A stretch of DNA of 64,000 nt from positions 35,463-99,462 of the forward strand of contig CAMNSD010000014.1 of NCBI GenBank assembly GCA_946554445.1, in the 5' to 3' direction. The notes below the pieces were generated by a model. It made no database searches. It had not been told where the DNA came from and saw nothing but the letters and a program-made list of their open reading frames with translations. The position numbers and the translations under genes were made by a program. The DNA comes from an uncultured Lachnospiraceae bacterium. Its GTDB lineage: Bacteria > Bacillota > Clostridia > Lachnospirales > Lachnospiraceae. Below, piece after piece: positions 52,789-61,221 of this stretch. Every line of letters starts with the position of its first letter. The stretch's first letter is position 1.

Positions 52789-54108
52789 TCATCTCTCCGG
52801 CTCCTGCCCGCTCAAGACCAAATGCAGCACATGGGCCAAGGGATCACATGCGTTATGTATCTCTTCCTCCGTGTTATTCTGGGCGCCCAGTTCAATCAGA
52901 AGCGTTTTCGGACACAAATGCATATTATATCGATAAGCTTTCAGATAAATCCTGCGCGCAATTCCTGGGTAATACTCATTGCAGGCCGCCTGCATCTGAA
53001 AGGAAAAGGCCAAGTTATCTTCCAGATATGGATTTTCCAGATAAGAAATCTCTCCCTTCTTGGTACGGCTCAACCCATTAAAAAACATAAACTGTGCGGT
53101 AGGCCTGCCCTGCAGATTCATCACCAGACGCCGTTCCGCCGGCATGGCATCCCTGTGCAGATCGATTACCACCTCGATGGACGGATTCTCCCGGAGCAGC
53201 TTCTCAATCTCCGGCAGGGAATTGCTGTAGGCATAATCTCTGTCCGCATCATAGCAGGCCGTATGATGCAGCACATTATACCCATACCGTTCCCGCAAAA
53301 TAGAAGCCAGATATTCACCCGCCCCCAGAATCCCACTATCCTCATCCCCCGGCACCGAATCCACAAAGGCCTCCTGGGAATGAGTGTGATAGATCAGAAT
53401 CTGCGGTTTTTCAGCACTTCCCTGGATACGCATGTCCCTGGAGAGAAGTTCCTTCGCCTCCAGAAGTTCCTCCCCTGCCTTCGTAGTGCTGTCCACAGCA
53501 TAAAAAGCCTTGATCAGCTCATCATAATCGGCAAGTTCCTCCCACTGATAGTGGAAACTCTTCTCCGACGCCGGCTGAAAAAGCATGGCCTTCTCTCCCC
53601 CATCACCTGCATCCTCCTGGTTCTGCTCTGATAAATAACGTTCGTTTTCTTTTAACAGTTCATTTTCCACGCTCTGCTCCAGATGCATGGCATCGTCCCC
53701 ATATTCCAAATCACCTTCCTCAATCGACTTGCGATCCTCGTCACTGCCCTCCAACACAAGCAATCTGGCATAATCACTTTCCGTCACATACTCCTGATCA
53801 TCCGTCTTTTCCAGATAAAAGAGAAATACCGGATATTCCAAAAGCGCCCCCCTGGTGATCATATCTCCCCGAAAAGCACTGCTCTTTCCTTCGTTCATCC
53901 TGCTGATCACAGGAAGATACGGTTCCATCACCAATTCTTTCACCCAGTCCAAAAGCGGTCCTTGTCCTTTCTCCTTCTTTTCTTCTTCCCGAACCCACTC
54001 TTTCAGCACAAAGAAAAGCGATATTATAACAATCGTTATTAAAATTATCCTGGGAATTTTCTTTTTGATGTCCATACTAAGATATATGCAGTAGGAACAT
54101 AACTTCAT
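52789..54108 (-). CDS. spoIIP: Stage II sporulation protein P (SpoIIP)
   Basis: SpoIIP is a peptidoglycan amidase/endopeptidase that works with SpoIID and SpoIIM during engulfment. The 439-residue protein has an N-terminal membrane anchor (IPRIILITIVIISLFFVL). A variable acidic region and the SpoIIP domain from about residue 230 follow: QILIYHTHSQEAFVDS, GAGEYLASILRERYGYNV, and EVVIDLHRDAMP, with the catalytic His and Glu present. The start at 54108 overlaps nothing and lies 9 bases after the gpr stop; a later ATG at 54075 (MDIKKK) is an alternative. It is paired with gpr as in Bacillus. Confidence 0.93.
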   Translation of the reverse strand: MKLCSYCIYLSMDIKKKIPRIILITIVIISLFFVLKEWVREEEKKEKGQGPLLDWVKELVMEPYLPVISRMNEGKSSAFRGDMITRGALLEYPVFLFYLEKTDDQEYVTESDYARLLVLEGSDEDRKSIEEGDLEYGDDAMHLEQSVENELLKENERYLSEQNQEDAGDGGEKAMLFQPASEKSFHYQWEELADYDELIKAFYAVDSTTKAGEELLEAKELLSRDMRIQGSAEKPQILIYHTHSQEAFVDSVPGDEDSGILGAGEYLASILRERYGYNVLHHTACYDADRDYAYSNSLPEIEKLLRENPSIEVVIDLHRDAMPAERRLVMNLQGRPTAQFMFFNGLSRTKKGEISYLENPYLEDNLAFSFQMQAACNEYYPGIARRIYLKAYRYNMHLCPKTLLIELGAQNNTEEEIHNACDPLAHVLHLVLSGQEPER

Positions 54109-54116
54109 GCCACCCG

Positions 54117-54983
54117 CTAGAAGATCAGCGCCTTATTGATTCCGTCGCAGAGAATGTGGCTGATCTGCTGAATCTGCTGATCCACATCCTTAGTCGTCAC
54201 ATACATATTGTTCAGTTCCGTCAAAGTCGCCGGCCGCTCCCCCATGGCGTCTCCCACGATCGTGGCAGCGTCCACCACAGTAGGCACGCCCAATGCCAGC
54301 ACCGGTACATTCAGTGTTTCCTGCGTGATAGCATTCCTATGATTGCCCACACCGGAACCGGGATGGATTCCAGTATTCGTAATCTGAATGGTACGATTCA
54401 GGCGCTTCGTGGAACGGGCCGCCAAAGCGTCTATCACAATCACCACATCCGGTTTCGTCTCTTTGATGACACCCTTGATAATCTCCGCCGATTCCATACC
54501 CGTCTTAGCCATGACGCCCGGCACCAGACTGCTCACCAGATGCATTTTGGACCGATTATACGCCACCTTTCCATATTCCTTCACAATATGTCTGTTGACA
54601 AAAAGATTATCCGCCACATTGGGCCCCAGGGAATCCGCGGTTACCTCACGGTTGCCGAGCCCCACCACCAAAATGGACTGTTCCTTATCAGGATCTGGCA
54701 ATACATCGCGGATCTGAGCCGCCAGGATGTCAGAAATTTCCTGATGATAATCCTCTTCCGGCTCCGTCATAGCCGGTGCCTCCAGCGTGACATAAGTTCC
54801 CATCGGTTTACCCAACGCCTTTGCGCCGTTCTTGGTCTCGATAAGAACCCTTGTAATATGCACATCCGCTTTCTCTTCATACTCCTCTTCCACGATAACG
54901 CCATGTAGTTCAGACTCTTTTTCTCCAATACCTTCTCTGGCTTCCAACGCCAAGTCCGTCCTGACATTTGACCAGCTGTTCAT
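54117..54983 (-). CDS. gpr: Spore germination protease GPR
   Basis: GPR is an aspartic-type protease that degrades small acid-soluble spore proteins at germination. The 288-residue product carries TDLALEAREG at the start (the pro-region with an SASP-like cleavage site), VVGLGNREVTADSLGP, and VVIVIDALAARSTKRLN with the active-site Asp. AAGGAG precedes the ATG. The order rpsT/gpr-spoIIP-lepA-hemW matches Bacillus. It should be made in the forespore, but I could not find a clear sigma-G promoter. Confidence 0.96.
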   Translation of the reverse strand: MNSWSNVRTDLALEAREGIGEKESELHGVIVEEEYEEKADVHITRVLIETKNGAKALGKPMGTYVTLEAPAMTEPEEDYHQEISDILAAQIRDVLPDPDKEQSILVVGLGNREVTADSLGPNVADNLFVNRHIVKEYGKVAYNRSKMHLVSSLVPGVMAKTGMESAEIIKGVIKETKPDVVIVIDALAARSTKRLNRTIQITNTGIHPGSGVGNHRNAITQETLNVPVLALGVPTVVDAATIVGDAMGERPATLTELNNMYVTTKDVDQQIQQISHILCDGINKALIF

Positions 54984-55112
54984 ATCCTGCTCCTTCCTTC
55001 CCTCGCCTACATAAAACTGCTGTCTGCAGCATCTTATGCTATATTAATATGCGTTTTCTTTTTACTTGCCTATTTTCTTTTCTATTTTTTGCAAAAATAA
55101 ACAAAATATGTA

Positions 55113-55141
55113 TTGACATCACCATTCCCATAAACTAATAT
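55113..55141 (+). promoter_or_regulatory. Promoter of rpsT
   Basis: TTGACA (55113-55118), 17 bases and TAATAT (55136-55141) precede rpsT by about 100 bases. The leader contains GTGTCCGGC and its partner GAGACAC, a possible hairpin. Confidence 0.65.
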
Positions 55142-55244
55142 AATATACGTGTGTTTCCATTAAAACGTCCGTGTCCGGCTTTAATGAGACACGTCTATCA
55201 TACATTCAGTCAATCCTGACAGAAGGAGCATAGGAGGTGTAATT

Positions 55245-55508
55245 ATGGCAAATATCAAATCTGCAAAGAAGAGGATCCTGGTAAACAAGACCAAAGCGGA
55301 CAGAAATAAAGCGATTAAGTCCGGTGTCAAGACAGCAATCAAGAAAGTGAACGCTGCCATCGAGGCTAATGATAAAGAAGCTGCAAAGAGCGCACTGCTT
55401 GCTGCTACTTCCGCTATTGACAAGGCGACAAAGAAGGGCGTTTACCACAAGAATACATCTGCAAGGAAGGTATCCCGTCTTGCATGCGCCGTTAACAAGA
55501 TGGCCTGA
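55245..55508 (+). CDS. rpsT: 30S ribosomal protein S20
   Basis: S20 binds 16S rRNA early in small-subunit assembly. The 87-residue basic protein begins MANIKSAKKRILVNKTKADR and ends LACAVNKMA, both typical. AGGAGGTG is a strong ribosome site. It is divergent from gpr, as in Bacillus. Confidence 0.98.
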   Translation: MANIKSAKKRILVNKTKADRNKAIKSGVKTAIKKVNAAIEANDKEAAKSALLAATSAIDKATKKGVYHKNTSARKVSRLACAVNKMA

Positions 55509-55600
55509 AGAAAATTCCTTCGGAATTATCTTCGCGAGATCCGCTTCGCGGACTCGGATAAGAGCGTAAAGTTGAGTTCCTTCGGAATTTTCTTCAAAGA
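55505..55600. repeat. Hairpin cluster with TTCG loops behind rpsT
   Basis: AATTCCTTCGGAATT (about 55512-55526), CCGCTTCGCGG (about 55551-55561) and a second TTCCTTCGGAA (about 55577-55587) are three short stems with TTCG-type loops. The outer parts GAAGAAAATTCC and GGAATTTTCTTC are also complementary, so the segment forms a nested palindrome. It resembles the CGAGGC repeats at 46515-46611 in its CGCGGxCTCGGATAAG core. Confidence 0.6.
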
Positions 55601-55610
55601 TTGAGACATT

Positions 55611-55646
55611 AAAAAACAACCCATACCGTCATGTGGGTTGTTTTTT
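55611..55646 (+). terminator. Terminator of rpsT
   Basis: AACAACCCAT and ATGTGGGTTGTT form a stem followed by TTTTTT. A runs on the other side allow it to end the opposing transcript as well. Confidence 0.85.
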
Positions 55647-55663
55647 GTTGTATTTTCCATTCC

Positions 55664-55686
55664 CGAGGCTGCGCATGCAGTCCTCG
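55664..55686. repeat. CGAGGC hairpin repeat
   Basis: This is a single copy of the palindrome found twice behind pilT: CGAGGCTGCGCATGCAGTCC with closing TCG. It lies directly behind the TPM gene stop. Confidence 0.6.
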
Positions 55687-55708
55687 AGATCGAACGGAGC
55701 TCGATCTG

Positions 55709-56584
55709 TTAACGGCTATGACCGCCTCCGCCGTGGTGACCTCCGCCGCCTCCGCCACCACCGCCATGGCTTCCGCCACCGCTGCTGCTTCTCTCAATCC
55801 TTCGCTGTGTCACAGTTTTTCTTAAAAAGCGATCCTCATGCACCCAAAAAGACGGCTCGCCGCCAGCCACATATGTGACCGCCGTTGTGGTCTTTTGCCC
55901 TCTCTTGGAACGCCAGTTACAGGCAATAAATATACCAGCTGCTATTATTCCAACCAGCCAGTATACCATTTTCGGCACATAAAGGGTAAAGGCATTGATT
56001 CCCAGCATATCGTGATAAAAGTCATTGACGTAAGTCTTATAGGCACGATAAGGATTCCTCTCCACATAGCGATAAACATTATCAAGAATATGGTTGACCT
56101 GGTCTGCCGAATACGCATCTTTAGCCTTTCCGGTAGTACAAAACCAGGTATAAATGCTGCCGTCATCTTCCCGGAACCAATTGTCTACCAGTACCACGCC
56201 ATCCCCGTCCGGCCTGTCATAGCCAAATCCATTTGTCTCCCAGAACTGCTCCGCATAAACCCTCACAAATTGGTCATAACTTACACCCGGTTCAATCTCC
56301 CTGGCATATTCTTTTAAGGATTCTTCCAAGGTAACCAACACGATATCGCAGCCGGTCTGTTTTTCCCTCTTAGCAATCAGTTCCTCAAGATTCTTCTCCT
56401 CTTTGTCCGTCAGTACATCTCCGTAGTCAAATACCCTTTGTTCTGTAGCACACTCTTTATTTGTCCTCTGGTAATTGGCCGCTTTGGCAATGCCCCAATG
56501 TCCGACGTGGAGAACCAGAAGTAAAATTCCCAGCGCAGCCAGAATAATATAGATCCATTTAAAATAACGAAAATATTCTCTCAT
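55709..56584 (-). CDS. TPM-domain membrane protein with glycine-rich tail
   Basis: The 291-residue protein has an N-terminal membrane segment (IYIILAALGILLLVLHV). A TPM domain (about residues 45-180) with VFDYGDVLTDKEEKNLEELI and CDIVLVTLEES follows. A second membrane segment lies near 220, and a tail of Gly, Ser and His (GGGSHGGGGGGGGG) ends it. TPM domains are often found in membrane-quality or phosphatase-like proteins; function here is unknown. ATG 56584 follows GGAGGAG with good spacing; an in-frame ATG 41 codons earlier lies inside the upstream gene. It overlaps nothing and lies 13 bases after the zinc-ribbon gene, with which it forms a likely pair. Confidence 0.75.
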   Translation of the reverse strand: MREYFRYFKWIYIILAALGILLLVLHVGHWGIAKAANYQRTNKECATEQRVFDYGDVLTDKEEKNLEELIAKREKQTGCDIVLVTLEESLKEYAREIEPGVSYDQFVRVYAEQFWETNGFGYDRPDGDGVVLVDNWFREDDGSIYTWFCTTGKAKDAYSADQVNHILDNVYRYVERNPYRAYKTYVNDFYHDMLGINAFTLYVPKMVYWLVGIIAAGIFIACNWRSKRGQKTTTAVTYVAGGEPSFWVHEDRFLRKTVTQRRIERSSSGGGSHGGGGGGGGGHHGGGGHSR

Positions 56585-56597
56585 CTGCTCTCCTCCC

Positions 56598-57581
56598 CTA
56601 TAGAATCTCCAATGCCCACACAAGCATATATCCTGCCGCCGTAACAGCCGCCAGCACGGAAGCCGCATAGGAAAGCACTTTTGCTTTAGACACCGGTGTG
56701 GTGCCAATCACCTTACCGGTCTGTCCATTGACATGATACTGATACGTCTGTCCTTTGTAATGATACAAATACTGCCATACCGGCATCAGCGCATAATGAA
56801 CGCCGTCTCGTGAGAGATTCAAATTATTTCTAATGGGCCTCATTCTGGTATAGCCGCCAAAAGAAGCCTGCATCATTTCCTGAGAGGAGTTTCTGGCCTT
56901 GATCTGGGCCCTGCCCTCTAACTCCGGTGCGCCCTGGTTATAGACCTCCCCATAGAATCCGGACATATATTTGGGATTAAATCCCTCTAATTTCTGATAA
57001 TTATAGGGTTCCATCAAATCCATGATCCCATCATCCATGGCGTAGGAAGCGTCCACCGGAATCCTGTCAAAGTCCACTGCCATCCTTCGCAGCACTTCAT
57101 AATAAGAAGTTTCCGTATACTCCGTATCCCCGCTGGTCCAAGTCCTGACCTTGATACCTTCCCCCGCATAATCGTAATCCGCCTTATAATCATAGAGCCA
57201 GAAAGGTACATAAATCCCTTCCATCTTTTCCAGACTCTTAGCAGACATGAAATCTGAAGGCGTGAACAGTCTTTTAGAAAATTCATGTTCCATGGCTGCT
57301 ACCGCCGCCTGCTTACTCACACAAAAGGGAAGGATCATATGGGGCTCATAAATCCCTTCCACACGCTCGTTTAGAACCAGATAACTGCCACAGTGTTCAC
57401 AACGGCACGCAGATATGTAATCTTTCACTTCAATAGGCGCGCCGCAGTTGACGCACTGTGTCATAGAATTATTGTCAATCCTGTCCTCGCTGTCCTGCCC
57501 TTCACAGTGCGGACAATACATAGTACCTCTGCGCGGCTCATAAACCACATTGCCGCCACAGTTCCTGCATTTAAATAACAT
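56598..57581 (-). CDS. Zinc-ribbon membrane protein
   Basis: This 327-residue protein opens with two zinc ribbons (CRNCGG..CPHCEG and CVNCGAP..CEHCGSY, residues about 4-70). A large soluble part includes MEGIYVPFWLYDYKADYDYAG, and one C-terminal membrane segment (about 300-322) ends it. I place the start at 57581 behind GGGGGAGATGG; an upstream in-frame ATG adds residues without family character. Such proteins occur next to TPM proteins in Clostridia, and their job is not known. Confidence 0.7.
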   Translation of the reverse strand: MLFKCRNCGGNVVYEPRRGTMYCPHCEGQDSEDRIDNNSMTQCVNCGAPIEVKDYISACRCEHCGSYLVLNERVEGIYEPHMILPFCVSKQAAVAAMEHEFSKRLFTPSDFMSAKSLEKMEGIYVPFWLYDYKADYDYAGEGIKVRTWTSGDTEYTETSYYEVLRRMAVDFDRIPVDASYAMDDGIMDLMEPYNYQKLEGFNPKYMSGFYGEVYNQGAPELEGRAQIKARNSSQEMMQASFGGYTRMRPIRNNLNLSRDGVHYALMPVWQYLYHYKGQTYQYHVNGQTGKVIGTTPVSKAKVLSYAASVLAAVTAAGYMLVWALEIL

Positions 57582-57701
57582 TCCATCTCCCCCTGTTTTT
57601 ATGATATCTGTATCCTCATCCATTTTAGCAGATATCTGTGTAAAATGACAGCTTTCTTTTATTCTGCCATCGTCTACTGCCTGCCATTGTCCTGACACAG
57701 C

Positions 57702-58403
57702 TTACTTCCGGCCGCCGTGCTTCGCCTTTCTGTAAACTGCTAGCACACAAATTCCCACAAACACTATGGTCATCCCAACTGTAAGAATCACAGATAGACT
57801 GCTGCCCGCCCCAAAGATCAAACCCAAAGCCTCCCGCAGGCTGGCCACCCCAAAAAAGGCAAAAATCACAAAAGAAAGATTGTTCAGGATACCCGCAGGC
57901 ATCTTACTCTTTAAGAAGACTCCCACAATCAGACCGATCAAATCCGCAAGAATCAGTCCCAATGTACATCCCAGGAATACATAACACGCGTTACTAAAAC
58001 TATGGCTCGTATAGGCAGCCGCCAGTGTAATAGCGGACAACTGCGTTTTATCTCCCAGTTCTCCGATAAAAAAGGAAATAAAAATACCGATAATCGGTCC
58101 AAAACGATGTTTTATCTCGCTCTCCTCTTCGTCCTTATCCTCTCCCCTGACGGTACTGTAAGCAAACCAGAAGAAAGCAAAAGCCGCCGCCATTTTGATG
58201 ATCCGCATATCCAGATAACTACCGAGGGCTGCCCCCACTCCTACGGCCATAAGGTTCAGTACCGCCGTGGCAAGCCAGGTTCCCGCCAGAATGTGGGGAA
58301 TCTTATATTTCCCCGCCATCGCCACCAAAAGCAGCTGTGTCTTATCCCCCATCTCCGCTATAAAGATTGTTGCCAGCACTGTCAAAAAAATGATCATGTC
58401 CAA
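57702..58403 (-). CDS. GDT1/UPF0016-family divalent cation exporter
   Basis: The GDT1/TMEM165 family exports Mn2+ or Ca2+ across the membrane. The 233-residue protein has six membrane segments in two repeats, each with the family motif: AEMGDKTQLLLVAM near residue 16 and GELGDKTQLSAITL near 113. Both acidic motifs are intact. A probable Mn-sensing leader with terminator lies upstream, matching a role in Mn2+ detoxification. It is transcribed alone or with the zinc-ribbon and TPM genes, 120 bases downstream. Confidence 0.88.
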   Translation of the reverse strand: MDMIIFLTVLATIFIAEMGDKTQLLLVAMAGKYKIPHILAGTWLATAVLNLMAVGVGAALGSYLDMRIIKMAAAFAFFWFAYSTVRGEDKDEEESEIKHRFGPIIGIFISFFIGELGDKTQLSAITLAAAYTSHSFSNACYVFLGCTLGLILADLIGLIVGVFLKSKMPAGILNNLSFVIFAFFGVASLREALGLIFGAGSSLSVILTVGMTIVFVGICVLAVYRKAKHGGRK

Positions 58404-58471
58404 TCCTCTCTTTCTTATCCTAGGTATTTTTCTGCATGTATCTTTTCATAATACCTATGGAACGGCATATG

Positions 58472-58505
58472 AAAAGGGACAGATACGATACGGTATCTAT
58501 CCCCT
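58472..58505 (-). terminator. Riboswitch-controlled terminator before the GDT1 gene
   Basis: On the minus strand GGGATAGATAC, a 6-base loop and GTATCTGTCCC are followed by TTTT. The hairpin sits inside the leader, 68 bases ahead of the start codon, so read-through must be regulated. Confidence 0.8.
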
Positions 58506-58539
58506 GTAAACCTGCTCAAGACACACGTACAGCACTCTG

Positions 58540-58650
58540 CCATACATGAGTCTCATCAATTAAGATATACCAGATATCAGCCCAAAACAGCTTCCATCAG
58601 TATGTTGGCATATCGCGTCTGATTCTGACAGACGCCGACTACTCCCTCAT
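58540..58650 (-). ncRNA. Probable yybP-ykoY (Mn2+) riboswitch
   Basis: The leader begins GAGGGAGTAGTCGGCG, close to the GGGGAGUAGC start of the yybP-ykoY aptamer. A stem GCGTCTG/CAGACGC follows, then GATATGCCAACATACTGATG, typical of its internal loop region. Its position 5' of a GDT1-family exporter and ahead of an intrinsic terminator is the usual setting; Mn2+ would favour read-through. I recognise it by eye, not by a covariance model. Confidence 0.6.
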
Positions 58651-58665
58651 ATATTATAATATTCT

Positions 58666-58694
58666 ATTATAGTGGGCCTGGAAACCAGCGTCAA
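58666..58694 (-). promoter_or_regulatory. Promoter of the riboswitch-GDT1 transcript
   Basis: On the minus strand TTGACG (58694-58689), 17 bases and TATAAT (58671-58666) lie directly ahead of the riboswitch, which would then start near the first transcribed base. Confidence 0.75.
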
Positions 58695-58714
58695 TGCCTA
58701 TCATGAAAATTTTG

Positions 58715-60121
58715 TCACTCCCGGCCATCCCAGCAATATGTACACAGCTTACACCTATCAATCCCTACAGAAGCGATCATATCGTCCAACCGGTGATAAC
58801 GAAGCGATGTAAAGTTCAGCTTTTCCCCAATCTTCTTCAGCATTTCCTTGTATTCGCTGCTTTCCGGATCCGCATAAACAGAGAGATTCGGATACTTGTT
58901 CTCTCCTTCCAGTTCCTGAATCACCCGGCGGGCAATCAGTTCCATCTCCGAAGTAGAACGGGAGAAATTCAGATATTTACAGCCAAAGAGAAGCGGCGGA
59001 CATGCGGGCCTGATATGCACTTCCTTGGCGCCGCTCTGATACAAAAATTCCGTAGTTTCCCGAAGCTGTGTACCCCGTACAATAGAGTCATCGATCAAAA
59101 GCAGGCTGCGGTCTTTGATCAGATCGTGTACCGGAATCAGTTTCATCTTCGCAATCAGATCACGCTTACTCTGAATTGTAGGCATAAAGGACCTGGGCCA
59201 GGTAGGCGTATATTTGATAAAAGGTCTAGAAAAGGGAATCCCAGACTCATTGGCATAACCGATGGCATGAGCAGTCCCGGAATCCGGCACCCCCGCCACA
59301 ATATCGGGCTTCACATCATCCCGCTTCGCCAACATGGCGCCACAGCGGTAACGCATCTCTTCCACACTGACTCCCTCATAGGAAGAAGTCGGATACCCAT
59401 AATAAATCCACAAGAAAGTACAAATCTTCATATCCTTGCCCGGAGCCACCAACGTCCTGATGCCTTCCGGCGTCACCACCACGATTTCTCCCGGCCCCAA
59501 TTCCCGTTCTGGTCTGTAGCCCAGATTCAAATACGCAAAACTTTCAAAAGAAATGCAACAAGCGTTATCTTTTATACCAATAGTCACCGGCGTACGGCCA
59601 TAACGGTCTCTTGCCGCATAAATCCCCTTGGCCGTCATGATCAGCATGGTCATGGAACCGTCAATCAATTCCTGGGCATACTGCATTCCCTCGATCAGAT
59701 TGTCTTTCTGATTAATAACAGCTGCTACTAATTCTGTGGCATTGATATCGCCCCCGCTCATCTCCAGAAAATGTCCTCTGCCGTTCTTAAAAATCTCTGC
59801 CACAATCTCGTCCTTATTATTGATCTTACCCACTGTGGTAATGGCATAGGTACCATGATGGGAACGAATGATCAGCGGCTGCGGCTCATAATCAGAAATA
59901 CATCCTATACCCAGCGTACCGTGCATTTTATTGACATCCTTATCGAACTTGGTACGAAAAGGCGTATTTTCAATATTGTGGATTGCCCGGTCAAACCCCT
60001 CTTCCTTACTGTAAAGAGCCATGCCAGCCCGCCTGGTTCCCAAATGGGAATGATAATCTGTCCCAAAAAACAGATCGAATATACAATTCTCCTTTGATGC
60101 CACTCCAAAAAAACCGCCCAT
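58715..60121 (-). CDS. PurF-like protein without the glutaminase cysteine
   Basis: PurF makes phosphoribosylamine from glutamine and PRPP. This 468-residue homolog keeps the phosphoribosyltransferase half, including the PRPP loop LLIDDSIVRGTQ near residue 340. It has Cys residues in the C-terminal half (CPPLLFGCKY and CKLCTYC) like iron-sulfur PurF enzymes. The N-terminus, however, starts MGGFFGVASKENC where active PurF has a processed Cys (MCG-type). The HRGQ and GHxRYST segments are replaced (LGTRRAGM, GIGCISDYEPQ). The amidotransferase half is therefore probably dead and the enzyme may use ammonia or another amine. AGGAGG precedes ATG 60121. Confidence 0.8.
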   Translation of the reverse strand: MGGFFGVASKENCIFDLFFGTDYHSHLGTRRAGMALYSKEEGFDRAIHNIENTPFRTKFDKDVNKMHGTLGIGCISDYEPQPLIIRSHHGTYAITTVGKINNKDEIVAEIFKNGRGHFLEMSGGDINATELVAAVINQKDNLIEGMQYAQELIDGSMTMLIMTAKGIYAARDRYGRTPVTIGIKDNACCISFESFAYLNLGYRPERELGPGEIVVVTPEGIRTLVAPGKDMKICTFLWIYYGYPTSSYEGVSVEEMRYRCGAMLAKRDDVKPDIVAGVPDSGTAHAIGYANESGIPFSRPFIKYTPTWPRSFMPTIQSKRDLIAKMKLIPVHDLIKDRSLLLIDDSIVRGTQLRETTEFLYQSGAKEVHIRPACPPLLFGCKYLNFSRSTSEMELIARRVIQELEGENKYPNLSVYADPESSEYKEMLKKIGEKLNFTSLRYHRLDDMIASVGIDRCKLCTYCWDGRE

Positions 60122-60199
60122 GATGTCCTCCTGTTTCTTAAATCTAATCTCCGTTAGCTTCCCTGGCGTCCAGACGCCCGTCTCCACCGTGCATCCATA

Positions 60200-60775
60200 T
60201 TACGACCAGCGTCTCTCATAAATCTCACAGCCGCACCGCCCCCGCTCCTTCACTCGTTGAAGCACTTCCCTGGCACGTCCATACAAGCTCTTAAATTCCT
60301 CTCCGGCCTCACCCAGCGCCACCCCGGCGCTTAACGTAACTACCGGCATATTTTCTCCCATATGCATCAGTTTGTCATTCAGATGCGCAATCCGTCTACG
60401 GATACCGTCCACATGTTCCGCCGAAAGTTCCCTGATCCAGAGCGCAAACTCGTCTTCTTCCAGTCTTCCAATACCGTCACAGCTCCTAAAATTCTCCCGC
60501 AGCATAACAGCCACATTCTGCAAAACCCGATCGCCCATATCCTGCCCGAAACGCTCGTTGATCTCTCCCATCCAATCCACATCCAGAATCAAGAGACACC
60601 CCTGTACGCCTTCTTCCTGCAAAGCTGTCTCCACTGTTTTCTGAAAATATTTACGGCCTGCCACGCCGGTGAGCGCATCCCTTTCCCTGTCACGATATAA
60701 TCGGTCTTTGGTACTCGTCCGTCCCTTATACTGTGTATCCTGTGACCTTCCATGATGCCACAGTATATTTTTCAT
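60200..60775 (-). CDS. Degenerate stand-alone GGDEF protein
   Basis: GGDEF domains make c-di-GMP. In this 191-residue protein the domain starts near residue 30 (RERDALTGVAGRKYF) with the metal Asp in LILDVDWMGEIN. The signature reads GRLEEDEFALW, so GG is replaced by EE and activity is doubtful. The inhibitory-site motif RxxD lies exactly five residues ahead (RSCDGIGRL), so it may bind c-di-GMP as a receptor. No sensor domain or membrane segment is present. It lies 78 bases before the PurF-like gene. Confidence 0.75.
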   Translation of the reverse strand: MKNILWHHGRSQDTQYKGRTSTKDRLYRDRERDALTGVAGRKYFQKTVETALQEEGVQGCLLILDVDWMGEINERFGQDMGDRVLQNVAVMLRENFRSCDGIGRLEEDEFALWIRELSAEHVDGIRRRIAHLNDKLMHMGENMPVVTLSAGVALGEAGEEFKSLYGRAREVLQRVKERGRCGCEIYERRWS

Positions 60776-60807
60776 CGCATGTCGCCTCCTATTAGTGGGT
60801 TACAGCC

Positions 60808-61221
60808 TCATTTTGCACCCTCATCTGCAAAAAAATTTTGTACATATTTCATAACACCATTTTGAAAAAAATGAGCATTCTGTATTTGTTCTTCTACATC
60901 TTCTTTCGAGATAACATAATAGTCATCATAATCTGCTTCACTTCTAATTTCAAACGCTTGCGTTATAATTTCAGAATATTTCTTTTCAAATACTCCCGTC
61001 TTAACATAGTTCCTTTGAAAATACGCCATCACACCAGAATGTTTTGAAAAATCCATGCCCTCCAACGCCAGCAGACTTCTTATACTATGAAAAATTGCGT
61101 AATACGACCGATTAGCGGCGCCACAATAATCTTGTGTCTGAACCAATATACCCGCTGACTCCAGACACATTTGGGCCTTTTCCAAGCGGTAATAACACAA
61201 ATCCTTTCTTCTTTCATCCAT
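60808..61221 (-). CDS. HEPN-domain toxin of an MNT-HEPN module
   Basis: HEPN proteins of this type are RNases kept in check by a nucleotidyltransferase partner. The 137-residue all-helical protein contains ANRSYYAIFHSIRSLL, with Arg and His in the R-x(4-6)-H active motif. It overlaps the MNT gene by 8 bases and follows it, the usual order. It may protect against phage or plasmids. Confidence 0.8.
   Translation of the reverse strand: MDERRKDLCYYRLEKAQMCLESAGILVQTQDYCGAANRSYYAIFHSIRSLLALEGMDFSKHSGVMAYFQRNYVKTGVFEKKYSEIITQAFEIRSEADYDDYYVISKEDVEEQIQNAHFFQNGVMKYVQNFFADEGAK

Noticed and set aside
54985..55080. Sigma-G promoter for gpr
   Set aside because: CATATTA-like sequence is present, but no acceptable -35 lies at the right distance.
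55206..55619. 137-residue minus-strand frame over rpsT
   Set aside because: It is the antisense of the S20 gene and its terminator; S20 is certain.
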